A stretch of DNA of 64,000 nt from DATLGB01 sp963726825 (GCA_963726825.1 CAVSDT010000001.1:1302001-1366000); one strand, 5' to 3'. Shown: positions 33,589 through 42,078, numbered from the stretch's first letter. The notes: a model not told the origin generated them from the letters alone. Translations and numbers: made by a program.

Positions 33589-34001
33589 CTCGGGACCCGG
33601 CCCTCGAAGCGCGGGAGGCCGTCGTCGGGGATCGGCTCCCACGCCGCGGTGCTGGCGGTGAACTGCCGCGCGGCGGGCCGGACGCCGGGGTCGCCGTCGA
33701 TCGCGCCGAGGCGGACGATCGCGATCGCGTGCGTGTCGTGGTCGCGGGCGAGCAGGTGGCCACCGCACGTCCCGCAGAAGACCTTCTCCAGGCCGTCACC
33801 GGCGTACCAGGCGCGCAGCTGGTCCTCCCCCGCCGTGATCCGCATCGAGCCCGGCTCGATCTTCGCCGAGCCCTGCGAGGCCGTGCCGGACCGGCGCTGG
33901 CAGCGGGTGCAGTGGCAGTAGGCGGCGGCGACCAGCGGCGCGTCGATCTCGAACCGGACGGCGCCGCAGGCGCAGGCCCCGGTCAGTGTGGGCGGGGGCA
34001 T
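33585..34001 (-). CDS. GFA-family zinc protein
   Basis: GFA (glutathione-dependent formaldehyde-activating enzyme-like) protein of 138 aa. Zinc-binding Cys sets are CACGAVRF, CHCTRCQ and FCGTCGGHL. Most members, including those in organisms without glutathione, have no proven formaldehyde activity and are general Zn-Cys proteins. Convergent with prfC. Confidence 0.85.
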   Translation of the reverse strand: MPPPTLTGACACGAVRFEIDAPLVAAAYCHCTRCQRRSGTASQGSAKIEPGSMRITAGEDQLRAWYAGDGLEKVFCGTCGGHLLARDHDTHAIAIVRLGAIDGDPGVRPAARQFTASTAAWEPIPDDGLPRFEGRVPS

Positions 34002-34035
34002 GGCGCGCGACCCTACCCGCCCCCGCCCGGCGCGG

Positions 34036-34218
34036 CTACCAGGTGGGTGGGCGCTCGAACCGGATCATGGCCGGGACGAGCGTGACGGTGGCGGCACGGC
34101 GGCGGGCCCTGCGGCTGCGGAGGGCGCGCAGGCGGCGGGCCGCGCGCGTGCGCGCGGCGTCGCGGGCGATGTCGGCCTCGATGGCCTTGGCGAGATGGGC
34201 GGTGTGCATGCCTTCCAT
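34036..34218 (-). CDS. Small basic hypothetical protein
   Basis: ORF of about 60 aa (ATG 34218, or ATG 34209). It begins MHTAHLAKAIEADIARDAAR and is extremely Arg-rich in the middle, ending TLVPAMIRFERPPTW. It looks like a short helical basic protein, perhaps nucleic-acid binding. It could also be a chance ORF in GC-rich DNA; the defined start and the non-random N-terminus favour a gene. Confidence 0.45.
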   Translation of the reverse strand: MEGMHTAHLAKAIEADIARDAARTRAARRLRALRSRRARRRAATVTLVPAMIRFERPPTW

Positions 34219-34397
34219 GCTGCGGCTGAGGCGCCGGCCGCACATCGGGCGCGCGGTGCGGGTCGGCGCCGGCGGCCCCTTACCCCCGCGGCGGGGCCCC
34301 TCAGCAGTGTGAGCCTCCTTCCACGACACCCCCCATGCGTCGGGTCCGGCGGCCGTCGGCGCCGGTTCGCCGGCTCCGTGCGGGTAGCCGTGCAGGC

Positions 34398-34547
34398 ATG
34401 AAGCCCTTCCTCTCCCGCCTCCTGGCCGGCATGGCCCGCAACCTCAACCCCGCCGCCGACGGCGTGCACTTCCACGCCTCCACCGCCACGCCCTACGTCT
34501 GCGACGACCCGGGCTGCGCCCGGCGCAGCCGCACCGTCCGCCGCTAG
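34398..34547 (+). CDS. Small hypothetical protein (VHFH...PYVCDDPGC)
   Basis: A 49-aa protein starting MKPFLSRLLAGMARNLNP. It contains a His pair and a Cys pair in VHFHASTATPYVCDDPGC, a pattern I associate with short actinobacterial proteins of unknown function; it could bind a metal. Start at ATG 34398. It converges on the histidine kinase gene. Confidence 0.55.
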   Translation: MKPFLSRLLAGMARNLNPAADGVHFHASTATPYVCDDPGCARRSRTVRR

Positions 34548-35899
34548 GCCGCCGGCAGCACCAGGGTCACCCGGGCGCCGCCGCCCGGCAGGTCCTGCGC
34601 CCGGGCCTCGCCGCCGTGGGCGACGGCGATCGCCTGCACGATCGCCAGCCCGAGCCCGCTGCCGGCGCTCCCGTGCGCGGGGTCGCCCTGGCTGAAGCGC
34701 TCGAACGCCAGCGGCAGCGCCGCGCCGAACCCGGGCCCGTCGTCGGAGACCGCGAGGGCGATGCGCCCGTCGGCCTCCGCGCCCGCGCGCACGTCGACGG
34801 GGCCGGCCCCGTGTCGCAGCGCGTTGGCCAGGAGGTTGTCCAGCGCCTGCGCGACGCGGTCGGGGTCGGCGAGCACGACCGCACCGCCCACGACGTCGAC
34901 GCTCGTGTGCAGCGTCCGCCCGGCCGCGGCCACCGCCCCGCTGTTGCGCCGCTCGGCGTCGCGCAGCAGGTCATGGACGTCGACGGGCTCGAGGCGCAGG
35001 GGCAACCGGCCCTGGTCGCTGCGCGCGAGCACGAGCAGGTCGTCGGCCAGCCGCGACAGCCGCCCGGTCTCCTCCAGCGCGGAGTGCACCGCGCCGCGCA
35101 CCTGCTCGGGCGAGCGGTCCTCCCGGGCCGCGACCTGCAGCTCCGCGCGCAGGACGGCCAGCGGGGTGCGCAGCTCGTGGGAGGCGTCGGAGACGATGCG
35201 GCGCTCGCGCTCGACGGCGCCCGCGAGCCGGTCCAGGAGCGCGTTGAACGTCCGCCCGAGACGGGAGATCTCGTCGCGTGAGCGCGGAAGTGTCAGCCGC
35301 TCGTCGAGGTCTGACTCCGTGATCCGCGCGGCCTGCGCCCGCATGCGCTCGACCGGACCGAGCGCTGCACCGGCGAGCCGGTAGCCGAGGTAGCCGGCGA
35401 TCAGCAGCGCCGCGGGCAGGGCGATCGCCAGGATCGTCGCCAGGCGCCCGGAGAGGTCGTTGACGCGGTCCAGCGACTCGGCGATCACGGCGACGAAGCG
35501 GCCGTCGGCGAGCGGGAACGCCCGCAGCCTGGCCTCCCCGGTGGAGCGGACCTCCCGGCGGGTGGACGCGACGGTGCCGCGTGCGGCGCGGGCGACCTGG
35601 TCGGAGTTCAGCAGCGGCGTCCCGCGGATGGTCAGGCTCCCGGCCAGCAGCCGGCCGTCGGGGGCGTAGACCTGGATCAGCCGCTCTCCGCTGAGCGACC
35701 GGATCCGCTCGGCGTCCGTCTGCCGCCGCGCGAGGGCCTTCAACGCGGACTCGCGCTGGCGCAGGCCGGCGTCGACCGAGCTCGACACGCCCGTGTCGTA
35801 GAGCGTGTGGACCGCGAGCCCGACGACCAGCAGCACCACCGCCGTGGCCGCCGCGAAGACGAGCGTCAGACGGGCGCGCAGGGTGACGGGGCGCAGCAC
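34544..35899 (-). CDS. Sensor histidine kinase (OmpR-type two-component)
   Basis: Membrane histidine kinase of 451 aa. A first membrane helix near residues 15-35 and a second near 170-190 flank an extracytoplasmic sensor of about 130 residues. HAMP follows (GPVERMRAQAARITESDLDE), then the dimerisation helix with phospho-acceptor His in VSDASHELRTPLAVLRAEL, and the ATPase domain with DNLLANALRHG, DDGPGFG and GSGLGLAIVQAI. The GTG start at 35899 is 2 bp after the response regulator stop, so the two are one operon. Confidence 0.9.
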   Translation of the reverse strand: MLRPVTLRARLTLVFAAATAVVLLVVGLAVHTLYDTGVSSSVDAGLRQRESALKALARRQTDAERIRSLSGERLIQVYAPDGRLLAGSLTIRGTPLLNSDQVARAARGTVASTRREVRSTGEARLRAFPLADGRFVAVIAESLDRVNDLSGRLATILAIALPAALLIAGYLGYRLAGAALGPVERMRAQAARITESDLDERLTLPRSRDEISRLGRTFNALLDRLAGAVERERRIVSDASHELRTPLAVLRAELQVAAREDRSPEQVRGAVHSALEETGRLSRLADDLLVLARSDQGRLPLRLEPVDVHDLLRDAERRNSGAVAAAGRTLHTSVDVVGGAVVLADPDRVAQALDNLLANALRHGAGPVDVRAGAEADGRIALAVSDDGPGFGAALPLAFERFSQGDPAHGSAGSGLGLAIVQAIAVAHGGEARAQDLPGGGARVTLVLPAA

Positions 35900-35901
35900 G
35901 C

Positions 35902-36579
35902 CTACGACGCCGTCGGGCGCAGCACGTAGCCGGCGCCGCGGACCGTCTGCAGCGTGTCGAGCCCGAACGGCCGGTCGACCTTCTCCCGGAGGTAGCGGAC
36001 GTAGACGTCGATCACGTTGGACCGGTTCTCGTAGTCCTCGTCCCAGGCACCCTCGAGCAGCTCGAGGCGGCTGAGCACCTGGCCCGGTCGTCGCATGAAG
36101 ACCTCCAGGAGCTGCAGCTCCTTCACCGACAGGACGATCTCGGCGCCCTGACGAGTGACTCGACGCGTCGCGGGGTCCAGCTCGAGGTCGCCGACGGTCA
36201 GCACGGGCCCCCGCCGGGCCGGGCCGCGGCGCACGAGCGCCCGCAGGCGGGCCTGCAGCTCGCCGAGGTCGAACGGCTTGACGAGGTAGTCGTCGGCGCC
36301 CGTGTCGAGGCCGGCGATGCGGTCCTCGACCGCGTCGCGAGCGGTGAGCATGAGGATCGGGGTGGCGACGCCCTCCGCCCGGAGCTGCCGGCACACGTCG
36401 AAGCCCGAGGCGCCCGGGAGGTTGACGTCGAGGCAGACGACGTCGTAACCGCGCGAGGGAACCATCCACAGCGCGTCCTCGCCCGTGACCGCGACGTCGA
36501 CGAGCAGCCCGTCGGCGCGCAACCCCTCGCGGATCGCCTTGGCCAGCTTGAGCTCGTCCTCCACCACCAGCACCCGCAT
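35902..36579 (-). CDS. Response regulator (OmpR/PhoB family)
   Basis: DNA-binding response regulator of 225 aa. The receiver starts MRVLVVEDELKLAKAI, with phospho-acceptor Asp in VVCLDVNLPG and the conserved Lys in DDYLVKPF. The winged-helix effector ends in DVYVRYLREKVDRP and TVRGAGYVLRP. It pairs with the downstream kinase. The gene starts 96 bp from, and divergent to, the secreted Cys-repeat protein, which is a candidate target. No signal identity can be inferred. Confidence 0.92.
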   Translation of the reverse strand: MRVLVVEDELKLAKAIREGLRADGLLVDVAVTGEDALWMVPSRGYDVVCLDVNLPGASGFDVCRQLRAEGVATPILMLTARDAVEDRIAGLDTGADDYLVKPFDLGELQARLRALVRRGPARRGPVLTVGDLELDPATRRVTRQGAEIVLSVKELQLLEVFMRRPGQVLSRLELLEGAWDEDYENRSNVIDVYVRYLREKVDRPFGLDTLQTVRGAGYVLRPTAS

Positions 36580-36675
36580 GCCGGCGGAGACTACGGGCGC
36601 AGCGATCTCGACCGGCCAACCTGAGCCGCGCGCTCGCGTCTGTCGGTGTGAATCCCCGACGCCAGAGGACACGAC

Positions 36676-37197
36676 ATGAAGCGCACCATCATCGGCATCA
36701 CCACCGCCCTCGCACTCGTCACCCCGGCAACCGGCATGGCCGCCAAGCAGGGCAAGGCCCCGAGCCCGAACGCGACGTGCAAGGCCGAACGTGCCGCGAT
36801 CGGCGTCACCGCCTTCCGCGACCTGTACGGCACCAACAGGACGAAGGCCAACGCCTTCGGGAAGTGCGTCTCGACGGCCGCCAAGCGTGACAGGAAGGCC
36901 AAGACGGCCGCCAACGCGACATGCAAGACCGAGCAGGCCGCCGACGCGGCCGCCTTCACGGCGAAGTACGGCACCGGCAGGAAGGGCAAGAACGCCTTCG
37001 GCAAGTGCGTCTCCCAGCGCGCGAAGGCCACGCGCAAGGCGCAGGAGCAGGAGCGCGTGAACGCCGCGAAGACCTGCAAGGCCGAGCGCAAGGCCGACGC
37101 GGCCGCCTTCACGGCGAAGTACGGCACGGGCAGGAAGGGCAGGAACGCCTTCGGCAGGTGCGTCTCGCAGACCGAGAAGGCCGGCGCCGACGCCTGA
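36676..37197 (+). CDS. Secreted protein with three tandem Cys-pair repeats
   Basis: Exported protein of 173 aa with a Sec-type signal peptide (MKRTIIGITTALALVTPATG, then AA). The mature part has three repeats of about 33 residues: residues 33-66, 81-113 and 132-164. Each has the form TCKXE, a variable helix, AFTAKYGTGRKG, NAFGKCVS. Each unit has two Cys 28-29 residues apart that could form one disulfide, and Lys/Arg-rich linkers. Units 2 and 3 are nearly identical, also in DNA. An AGAGGA ribosome site precedes the ATG. I do not know the family function. It is divergent from a two-component system. Confidence 0.8.
   Translation: MKRTIIGITTALALVTPATGMAAKQGKAPSPNATCKAERAAIGVTAFRDLYGTNRTKANAFGKCVSTAAKRDRKAKTAANATCKTEQAADAAAFTAKYGTGRKGKNAFGKCVSQRAKATRKAQEQERVNAAKTCKAERKADAAAFTAKYGTGRKGRNAFGRCVSQTEKAGADA
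36772..37167 (+). repeat. Three tandem coding repeats in the secreted Cys-repeat gene
   Basis: Copies at about 36772-36873, 36916-37014 and 37069-37167. The last two share long near-identical stretches of DNA around GCGAAGTACGGCAC and AACGCCTTCGG, pointing to a recent duplication; the first copy is more diverged. Confidence 0.75.
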
Positions 37198-38517
37198 TCA
37201 GTCGCGCTTGTCCGCTTGACCCGGCGCCTCGGCGCGGCCCTTGGACGCGCCGTCGCCGGGGGCGGCGGGCACGGCCTGGCCGTGGCCTGTCGCCGGGGTG
37301 CCCGGGGCCTTCGCCCGGCCGGGGGCGACCGATGACCTGCCGCGGCTTCCGCCTCCGCGTCCTGGGGCGGCGGGTGCCGGGGTCACCGGCGCGGCGGTGG
37401 CCGACACCACCGGGGTCGGGGCGGCCGTCGTCCGACGGGCTTCCCGGTGCGGCGGGCGGACGACCTTCCCGCGCGCCACGCGCACGACCCTGCCGCGCCT
37501 GACCGGCGTGGCCGTGGCTGTCGCAGCGACGCTCCGCGCGGGCGCCACGCGGGTCGTCGTCGCCACGGGCGTCCGCGCCGCCCCAGGGGTCGCCGCCGCC
37601 GCGACGGGGGCGGTCCGGTCACGGGCGGGCTCGCGGTCGGTGCCGCTGCCCGAGAGGGCGGCGAGGCCGCCGAGGGCGCCCGCGCCGGCCACGAGGATCG
37701 TCGCGGCGACCTGCGCGCCGGCGCCACCCAGGAGCGCGCCGAGGCCGGTGGCGGCGCCACCGGTGGCCACGGCGCCGCCGGCGAGGGCGGCGACCGGCAG
37801 GGCGGGCGCGCCGGGCAGGAGGATCGCGAGGCCGCGGCGCTGCGCGGCGACCTGCGCCTCGTAGGCCTTGCAGCCGTCGCAGACGGCGACGTGACGGCGC
37901 AGCTTGCGGCGGCGCAGCGCCGCTCCGCGCAGCGTCGCGAGCTGCGCCTGGATCTCGCCACAGGGAACGGCGCGGGCGTCCCGATCGGCGATCAGCGCCG
38001 TGCGGGCCTGGAAGACGAGCGCCTTGACCTTCTGGGGCGGCACACCGAGCGCGACGCCGATGTCGGCGTGCGAGTCGTCGTGCAGCTCCGCGAGCAGCAG
38101 CGCGGCCCGCTGGTCCTCCGGAAGCCGGGAGAGGTCCGACAGGAGCTGGCGCAGGTCCTCTCGCCGCTCGACCTCGGCGCTCAGGCCCTCCGTCGAGACG
38201 AGCTCGATGTCGTCCCCGGCGGGGTCGGCCGGACGGCGCGCGCGCAACATGGACGTGCAGCGGTTGCGCGCGATCGCGAACAGCCACGCCCGCGGACGCT
38301 CCGGGCGGTCCCCGCGGCGCAGCGCGCGGAACGCGTCCAGCAGCACCTGCTGCAGCGCATCCTCGGCGTCCTGGCGGGACCCGAGCATGTGCCGGCAGAA
38401 CGTCAGCAGCGACGGCCCGTGGCGCTCCGCGATCGACGCGAAGGCGGCCTCGTCGCCGTCGCGGGCGAGCCCGAACAGCGCTGCGTCGTCGCGCGGTTGC
38501 AGGTCGGCGATGGACAT
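37198..38517 (-). CDS. ECF-type sigma factor fused to zinc-finger anti-sigma-like and membrane region
   Basis: Protein of 439 aa. Residues 1-175 are a sigma-70 ECF factor: region 2 DAEDALQQVLLDAFRALRRG and PRAWLFAIARNRC, region 4 LPEDQRAALLLAELHDDSHADIG. It continues without a break into a zinc-finger segment (CGEIQAQL ... HVAVCDGCKAYE) like the ZAS domain of anti-sigma factors. A hydrophobic stretch near residue 260-290 and a long Ala/Pro/Thr/Arg-rich tail follow. Such fusions would be membrane-held and self-regulated. ATG 38517 is the preferred start. It abuts the Cys-repeat gene in convergent orientation (stops adjacent). Confidence 0.85.
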   Translation of the reverse strand: MSIADLQPRDDAALFGLARDGDEAAFASIAERHGPSLLTFCRHMLGSRQDAEDALQQVLLDAFRALRRGDRPERPRAWLFAIARNRCTSMLRARRPADPAGDDIELVSTEGLSAEVERREDLRQLLSDLSRLPEDQRAALLLAELHDDSHADIGVALGVPPQKVKALVFQARTALIADRDARAVPCGEIQAQLATLRGAALRRRKLRRHVAVCDGCKAYEAQVAAQRRGLAILLPGAPALPVAALAGGAVATGGAATGLGALLGGAGAQVAATILVAGAGALGGLAALSGSGTDREPARDRTAPVAAAATPGAARTPVATTTRVAPARSVAATATATPVRRGRVVRVARGKVVRPPHREARRTTAAPTPVVSATAAPVTPAPAAPGRGGGSRGRSSVAPGRAKAPGTPATGHGQAVPAAPGDGASKGRAEAPGQADKRD

Positions 38518-38751
38518 CGTGGCCCGACGGTACCCGCGAACGGCCGCTCCCACGGCACCACTCGGCGTTCGGATGACCCGCTCGGCCGAGTCCCCCGCTG
38601 CCGTCGCGGTGACGCGCTGCAGGACCGAAGGTTGGACGGATGTTGTCGCGAGCGTCCGCCGATGGCCCAGCTGGGCTTCATCCCGCGCTCCGCGGGGCAG
38701 GGGGGACGCAGCGCCGCCGCCACGGCGAGACCACGAGCTGGAGGAAGAGTC

Positions 38752-38985
38752 ATGCGTATCGGGACCTCATTGCTGCTGATCGCCGTCGGAGCCATCCTGC
38801 GCTTCGCCGTCGACGCATCCACCGATGGCTTCGACGTGCAGACCGCCGGCTTGGTGCTCATGATCGTCGGTGCCGTCGGCCTCGTGCTGTCGTTGCTCTT
38901 CGCGACGATGGCGGGGGATCGGCGTCGCGGCGACACCGTCGTGCGCGAGCGACCCGTCGTGCGTGAGCGCGACGACCGCTACTAA
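38752..38985 (+). CDS. DUF6458 small membrane protein
   Basis: Membrane protein of 77 aa with two helices (IGTSLLLIAVGAILRFAVD and AGLVLMIVGAVGLVLSLLF) and a charged C-terminal tail. This is the actinobacterial DUF6458 pattern. GAGGAAGAG before the ATG is a good ribosome site. It is followed after 33 bp by a GlsB-type stress protein. The 234-bp region upstream (38518-38751) contains no gene that I can support and should hold promoters for both directions. Confidence 0.8.
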   Translation: MRIGTSLLLIAVGAILRFAVDASTDGFDVQTAGLVLMIVGAVGLVLSLLFATMAGDRRRGDTVVRERPVVRERDDRY

Positions 38986-39018
38986 ACGACCGGTCCACAC
39001 GGACCAGAGGAGCTGGAC

Positions 39019-39297
39019 ATGGGCATCATCGGATTCATCATCCTCGGCCTCATCGCCGGGATCATCGCCAAGGCCATCATGCCCGGGGACGACCCCGGGG
39101 GCATCATCATCACCACCCTGATCGGGATCGCCGGCGCCGTCGTCGGCGGTCTCATCGCCTCCGCCGCAGGCATCGGGGAGCTCGGCAGCTTCTTCGACAT
39201 CGGCACCTGGATCATCGCCATCCTCGGCGCGCTGCTGCTGCTCGCCGTCTACCGGGTGGTCGCCGGCCGGGGCAACAGCCCCGCCGCGCGCCGCTGA
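39019..39297 (+). CDS. GlsB/YeaQ/YmgE-family stress-response membrane protein
   Basis: Transglycosylase-associated protein family member of 92 aa with three hydrophobic helices and the family motif LIAGIIAKAIMPGDDPGG. Members are induced by envelope or general stress; their biochemical role is unknown. AGAGGAG lies upstream of the ATG. It is the last gene of a short stress-type pair and ends before a strong terminator. Confidence 0.88.
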   Translation: MGIIGFIILGLIAGIIAKAIMPGDDPGGIIITTLIGIAGAVVGGLIASAAGIGELGSFFDIGTWIIAILGALLLLAVYRVVAGRGNSPAARR

Positions 39298-39311
39298 ACC
39301 GCCTTCGCGCG

Positions 39312-39342
39312 CGCCGGCGCCGGCCCATGGCCGGCGCCGGCG
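39312..39342. terminator. Bidirectional terminator hairpin
   Basis: A near-perfect 14-bp stem (arms 39312-39325 and 39329-39342) built from GCCGGCGCCGGCC and its complement with loop CAT, between the convergent GlsB-like and PrmC-related genes. No long T-run is present, as is usual in such GC-rich genomes. Confidence 0.75.
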
Positions 39343-39352
39343 AACCGGCCGA

Positions 39353-40129
39353 CTACCCCGCGCGGATCGCCTCGATCCCGCGCACGTCGCCGTCCTCGTC
39401 GACCAGCGTTGCCACCGGTGCGTAGCCGAGCGCCTCGAGCGCCGGACCGGTGACCGCGGCCTGATCGCCGCCGAGCTCGAGCAGCAGCACGCCGCCCGGC
39501 CGCAGGAACGCGCGGGCGTCCGCCGCGACGCGGCGCAGCAGGTCCAGGCCGTCCGGGCCGCCGTCGTAGGAGCGCGCGGCCTCGAACGTGAGCGTGTCGC
39601 GTTGCAGCAGCGCCAGTTCGGCCGTGGGGACGTAGGGGACGACCGCCACGACGAGGTCGACCGCCCCGCGCAGCGCGGCCGGGACGGGGTCCAGCAGGTC
39701 CCCCCGGAGGGCGTCGACGCCGTTGGCCCGCGCGCAGGCGACGCTGGTGGCGTCCGCGTCGGTGCCGACGATCCGCGCGGCCGGGTCGCGCACGGCCAGC
39801 ACGCGGGCGATCGCCCCTGCGCCGGTGCAGACGTCGACCGCCGTCCCACCCGCCGGCAGCCGCCGGCAGGCACGCTCCGCGAGCTGCTCCGTCTGCCAGC
39901 GGGGGACGTAGACGCCGGGCTCCACGCGGAGCTCGACGTCGCAGAAGACGACCTTCCCCGTGATCCACGCGAGTGGCTCGCCCGTGAGGCGGCGGCCGAC
40001 GAGCCGCTCCAGCCGCGCCGCGTCGCCTGCGGCGGCGGCGAGCAGCTCCGCGGCCTCCTCCGCCGCGGCGACGAACCCGCCACCCTCCAGCAGGGCCGTC
40101 AGCCCGGCGTGATCGGTGGGGACGGGCAC
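39353..40129 (-). CDS. PrmC-related protein (N5)-glutamine methyltransferase
   Basis: SAM-dependent methyltransferase of 258 aa related to PrmC/HemK, which methylates the GGQ glutamine of release factors. GEPLAWITGKVVFCDVELRV and YVPRWQTEQLAERA are typical of the N-domain; AVDVCTGAGAIARVLA binds SAM. The active-site NPPY is replaced by VVPYVPT, which marks the actinobacterial PrmC-related side branch rather than PrmC itself, so the substrate may be a different protein glutamine. Confidence 0.82.
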   Translation of the reverse strand: MPVPTDHAGLTALLEGGGFVAAAEEAAELLAAAAGDAARLERLVGRRLTGEPLAWITGKVVFCDVELRVEPGVYVPRWQTEQLAERACRRLPAGGTAVDVCTGAGAIARVLAVRDPAARIVGTDADATSVACARANGVDALRGDLLDPVPAALRGAVDLVVAVVPYVPTAELALLQRDTLTFEAARSYDGGPDGLDLLRRVAADARAFLRPGGVLLLELGGDQAAVTGPALEALGYAPVATLVDEDGDVRGIEAIRAG

Positions 40130-40142
40130 GTCGGCCGACCCC

Positions 40143-40814
40143 CTACGGCTGATCGGTGGCGACCTCGATGCGCATCCGGTCGCGCCGGGTGTGCAGGTCC
40201 CACAGGTGGTCGGCGAGGATCGCGGGATCCTTCTCGTCGTCGCCCTCGATGATCGCGCCGCCGATCACGAGCTGGGCGACGTGGATGCCCTCCTCCTTGA
40301 GCTCGTCGTGGAGCATCTGCAGGAGGGCGGCCTGCCCGGCGAACGCGATGCTCGTGCCGGCGAGGTGCGGGCGCGGGGTCAGCGCCGTGCCGCCGTTGAC
40401 GAACAGGATCGACGGCGTGGCGTCCCGGAGGAAGCGCATGCCCGGCACGACCTGGTGCACCGCGGCGGCCGGGCCGTAGATCGAGAACTCGATCGGGCCC
40501 CGCAGGTCGGCGGGGGTCGTCTCGAGCACGGGGCGCATGAAGTCCTTCTGCGGCAGGGGGCTGTACTGCAGGATCTCGATCGGGCCGAGCGTCTCCGTCG
40601 CACGCTCCAGCGCGGCGGCCAGCGACGCCGGATCGCGCACGTCGGCCGCGAACCCCTGCGCCTGCACCCCGTCGTCGGCGAGCTCGGACGCCAGCGCGTC
40701 CAGCCGGCCCTGGTGGCGCGAGACCAGCGCGACCGCGTGCCCTTCCGCGCCGAACCTCCTGGCGACGGCCGCCCCGAGCCCCTTGCCTGCCCCGATGATC
40801 GCGATGGTGGTCAT
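40143..40814 (-). CDS. Short-chain dehydrogenase/reductase (SDR)
   Basis: SDR-like protein of 223 aa. IAIIGAGKGLGAAVARRFGAEGH is the NADP site. The usual NNAG is LQYSPLP and the YXXXK motif is missing (FVNGGTALTPRPHLAGTSIA), so it is an atypical SDR, perhaps non-catalytic or with changed chemistry. The start overlaps the stop of the YczE-like gene (ATGA), at the end of the metallo-hydrolase/TetR/YczE operon. Confidence 0.8.
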   Translation of the reverse strand: MTTIAIIGAGKGLGAAVARRFGAEGHAVALVSRHQGRLDALASELADDGVQAQGFAADVRDPASLAAALERATETLGPIEILQYSPLPQKDFMRPVLETTPADLRGPIEFSIYGPAAAVHQVVPGMRFLRDATPSILFVNGGTALTPRPHLAGTSIAFAGQAALLQMLHDELKEEGIHVAQLVIGGAIIEGDDEKDPAILADHLWDLHTRRDRMRIEVATDQP

Positions 40815-41458
40815 GGGACGGGTGTGCGCGCCACGACCGGTTGCGAAACGCAACGACGCGGGCCGACGCTCAGGCGCGGGAGGACCCGCTGGACGAGCGG
40901 GCCGATGCCGAGGGCGTAGAGCGCCGTCGCGACGCCGACGACGCCGCCGAGGACCAGGCCGATGACGAGCACGGTGACCTCGATGCCGACGCGGGCGCGG
41001 CCGATCGGGATGCCGCGCTCGGCGAAGCCCGTCATCAGCCCGTCCCGCGGACCGGGCCCCCAGCCGGCCCCGATGTAGAAGCCGGTGCCGATCGCCGCGC
41101 CGACGATGGCCACGAGGACGAAGGCCAGCTGGGCGCCGAGAGCCGTCGGCTCGGGGAACACGGCGACGCCGAGGTCGAGCACGGGCCCGACGACGAGTGC
41201 GTTGGCGATGGTGCCGACCCCGGGACGCTGGCGCAGCGGCACCCACGCGCCCAGGACGGCGACGGAGGTCAGGACGGTCACGGTCCCGATCGAGAGGCCG
41301 GTCCGCCTCGACAGGCCCTGGGAGAAGACCGTCCAGGGGTCGGCGCCGAGGTCGGCCTGGACGAACAGCGACAGGGAGAGCCCGAACAGCACGAGCCCGA
41401 GCGCGAGCCGCAAGCCCCGCTGCAGCGGCCGATCCCAGGCGTCTCGCACCGCCGTCAA
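40811..41458 (-). CDS. YczE/YyaS-like membrane protein
   Basis: Integral membrane protein of about 215 aa with five to six helices. LGLVLFGLSLSLFVQADLGADPW and GAGWGPGPRDGLMTG are the family hallmarks (YczE is reported to affect lipopeptide export or production in Bacillus; the molecular function is unknown). The TTG start at 41458 overlaps the TetR stop (TTGA); a GTG at 41449 is an alternative. Confidence 0.83.
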   Translation of the reverse strand: MTAVRDAWDRPLQRGLRLALGLVLFGLSLSLFVQADLGADPWTVFSQGLSRRTGLSIGTVTVLTSVAVLGAWVPLRQRPGVGTIANALVVGPVLDLGVAVFPEPTALGAQLAFVLVAIVGAAIGTGFYIGAGWGPGPRDGLMTGFAERGIPIGRARVGIEVTVLVIGLVLGGVVGVATALYALGIGPLVQRVLPRLSVGPRRCVSQPVVARTPVP

Positions 41459-42078
41459 GATAGGCGCGGCCGCACCGTCGAGCCGGTGAGCAGGTGCCGC
41501 ATGGCCTCGAGGCTGCGTGCGGGGGCGGCGTCATCGTCGAGCAGCTGGCGAGCCTGGTTGGCCGCCAGCCCCAGGGCGTTGAGCTGGTAGGCCACGGCCG
41601 CCGGATCCGTGGCGGGGACGAGCTCGCCGGCGTCCACGGCCGCCGCCACCTCGCGGGCGAGCGCCCCCAGCCACCGGCGCAGGCCGGCGGCGGTGGCGTC
41701 GCGGACCGGTCCGATCCGGCCGTCGAACTCCAGCGAGACGGCGCTGAGGAAGCAGCCACCCGGGAACGTGTCGCCGGCGAGGAACGTCATCCAGCTCGCC
41801 AGCAGCGCGTCGAGGCGCGCGAGCCCGGCGGGGAGGTCCGCGACGGGGGCCCAGACCTGTGCGGTGAAGACGTCCAGCGCGTGCGCCAGGGTCTCCAGCT
41901 GCAGCGCCTCCTTCGTGGGGAAGTGCCGCACGACGCCGGACTTCGAGAGCGCCGCCGCGTCCGCGAGGCGACCGAGGGTCAGACCCTCGAGGCCGTCGGT
42001 GCTCGCCAGCGCCGCCGCGCGGTCGATCAGGCCCGCACGGGTGCGCTGCGCGTCGGCGACGGAGCGCCGCGGGCTCAT
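41455..42078 (-). CDS. TetR-family transcriptional regulator
   Basis: TetR repressor of 207 aa with helix-turn-helix LGRLADAAALSKSGVVRHFPTKEALQ (recognition helix SGVVRHFP) and an all-helical ligand domain. The ATG overlaps the metallo-hydrolase stop (ATGA). It is the second gene of an operon that begins with a palindromic operator, so autoregulation is very likely. The inducer might be a substrate of the metallo-hydrolase or a compound handled by the YczE-like protein. Confidence 0.9.
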   Translation of the reverse strand: MSPRRSVADAQRTRAGLIDRAAALASTDGLEGLTLGRLADAAALSKSGVVRHFPTKEALQLETLAHALDVFTAQVWAPVADLPAGLARLDALLASWMTFLAGDTFPGGCFLSAVSLEFDGRIGPVRDATAAGLRRWLGALAREVAAAVDAGELVPATDPAAVAYQLNALGLAANQARQLLDDDAAPARSLEAMRHLLTGSTVRPRLS

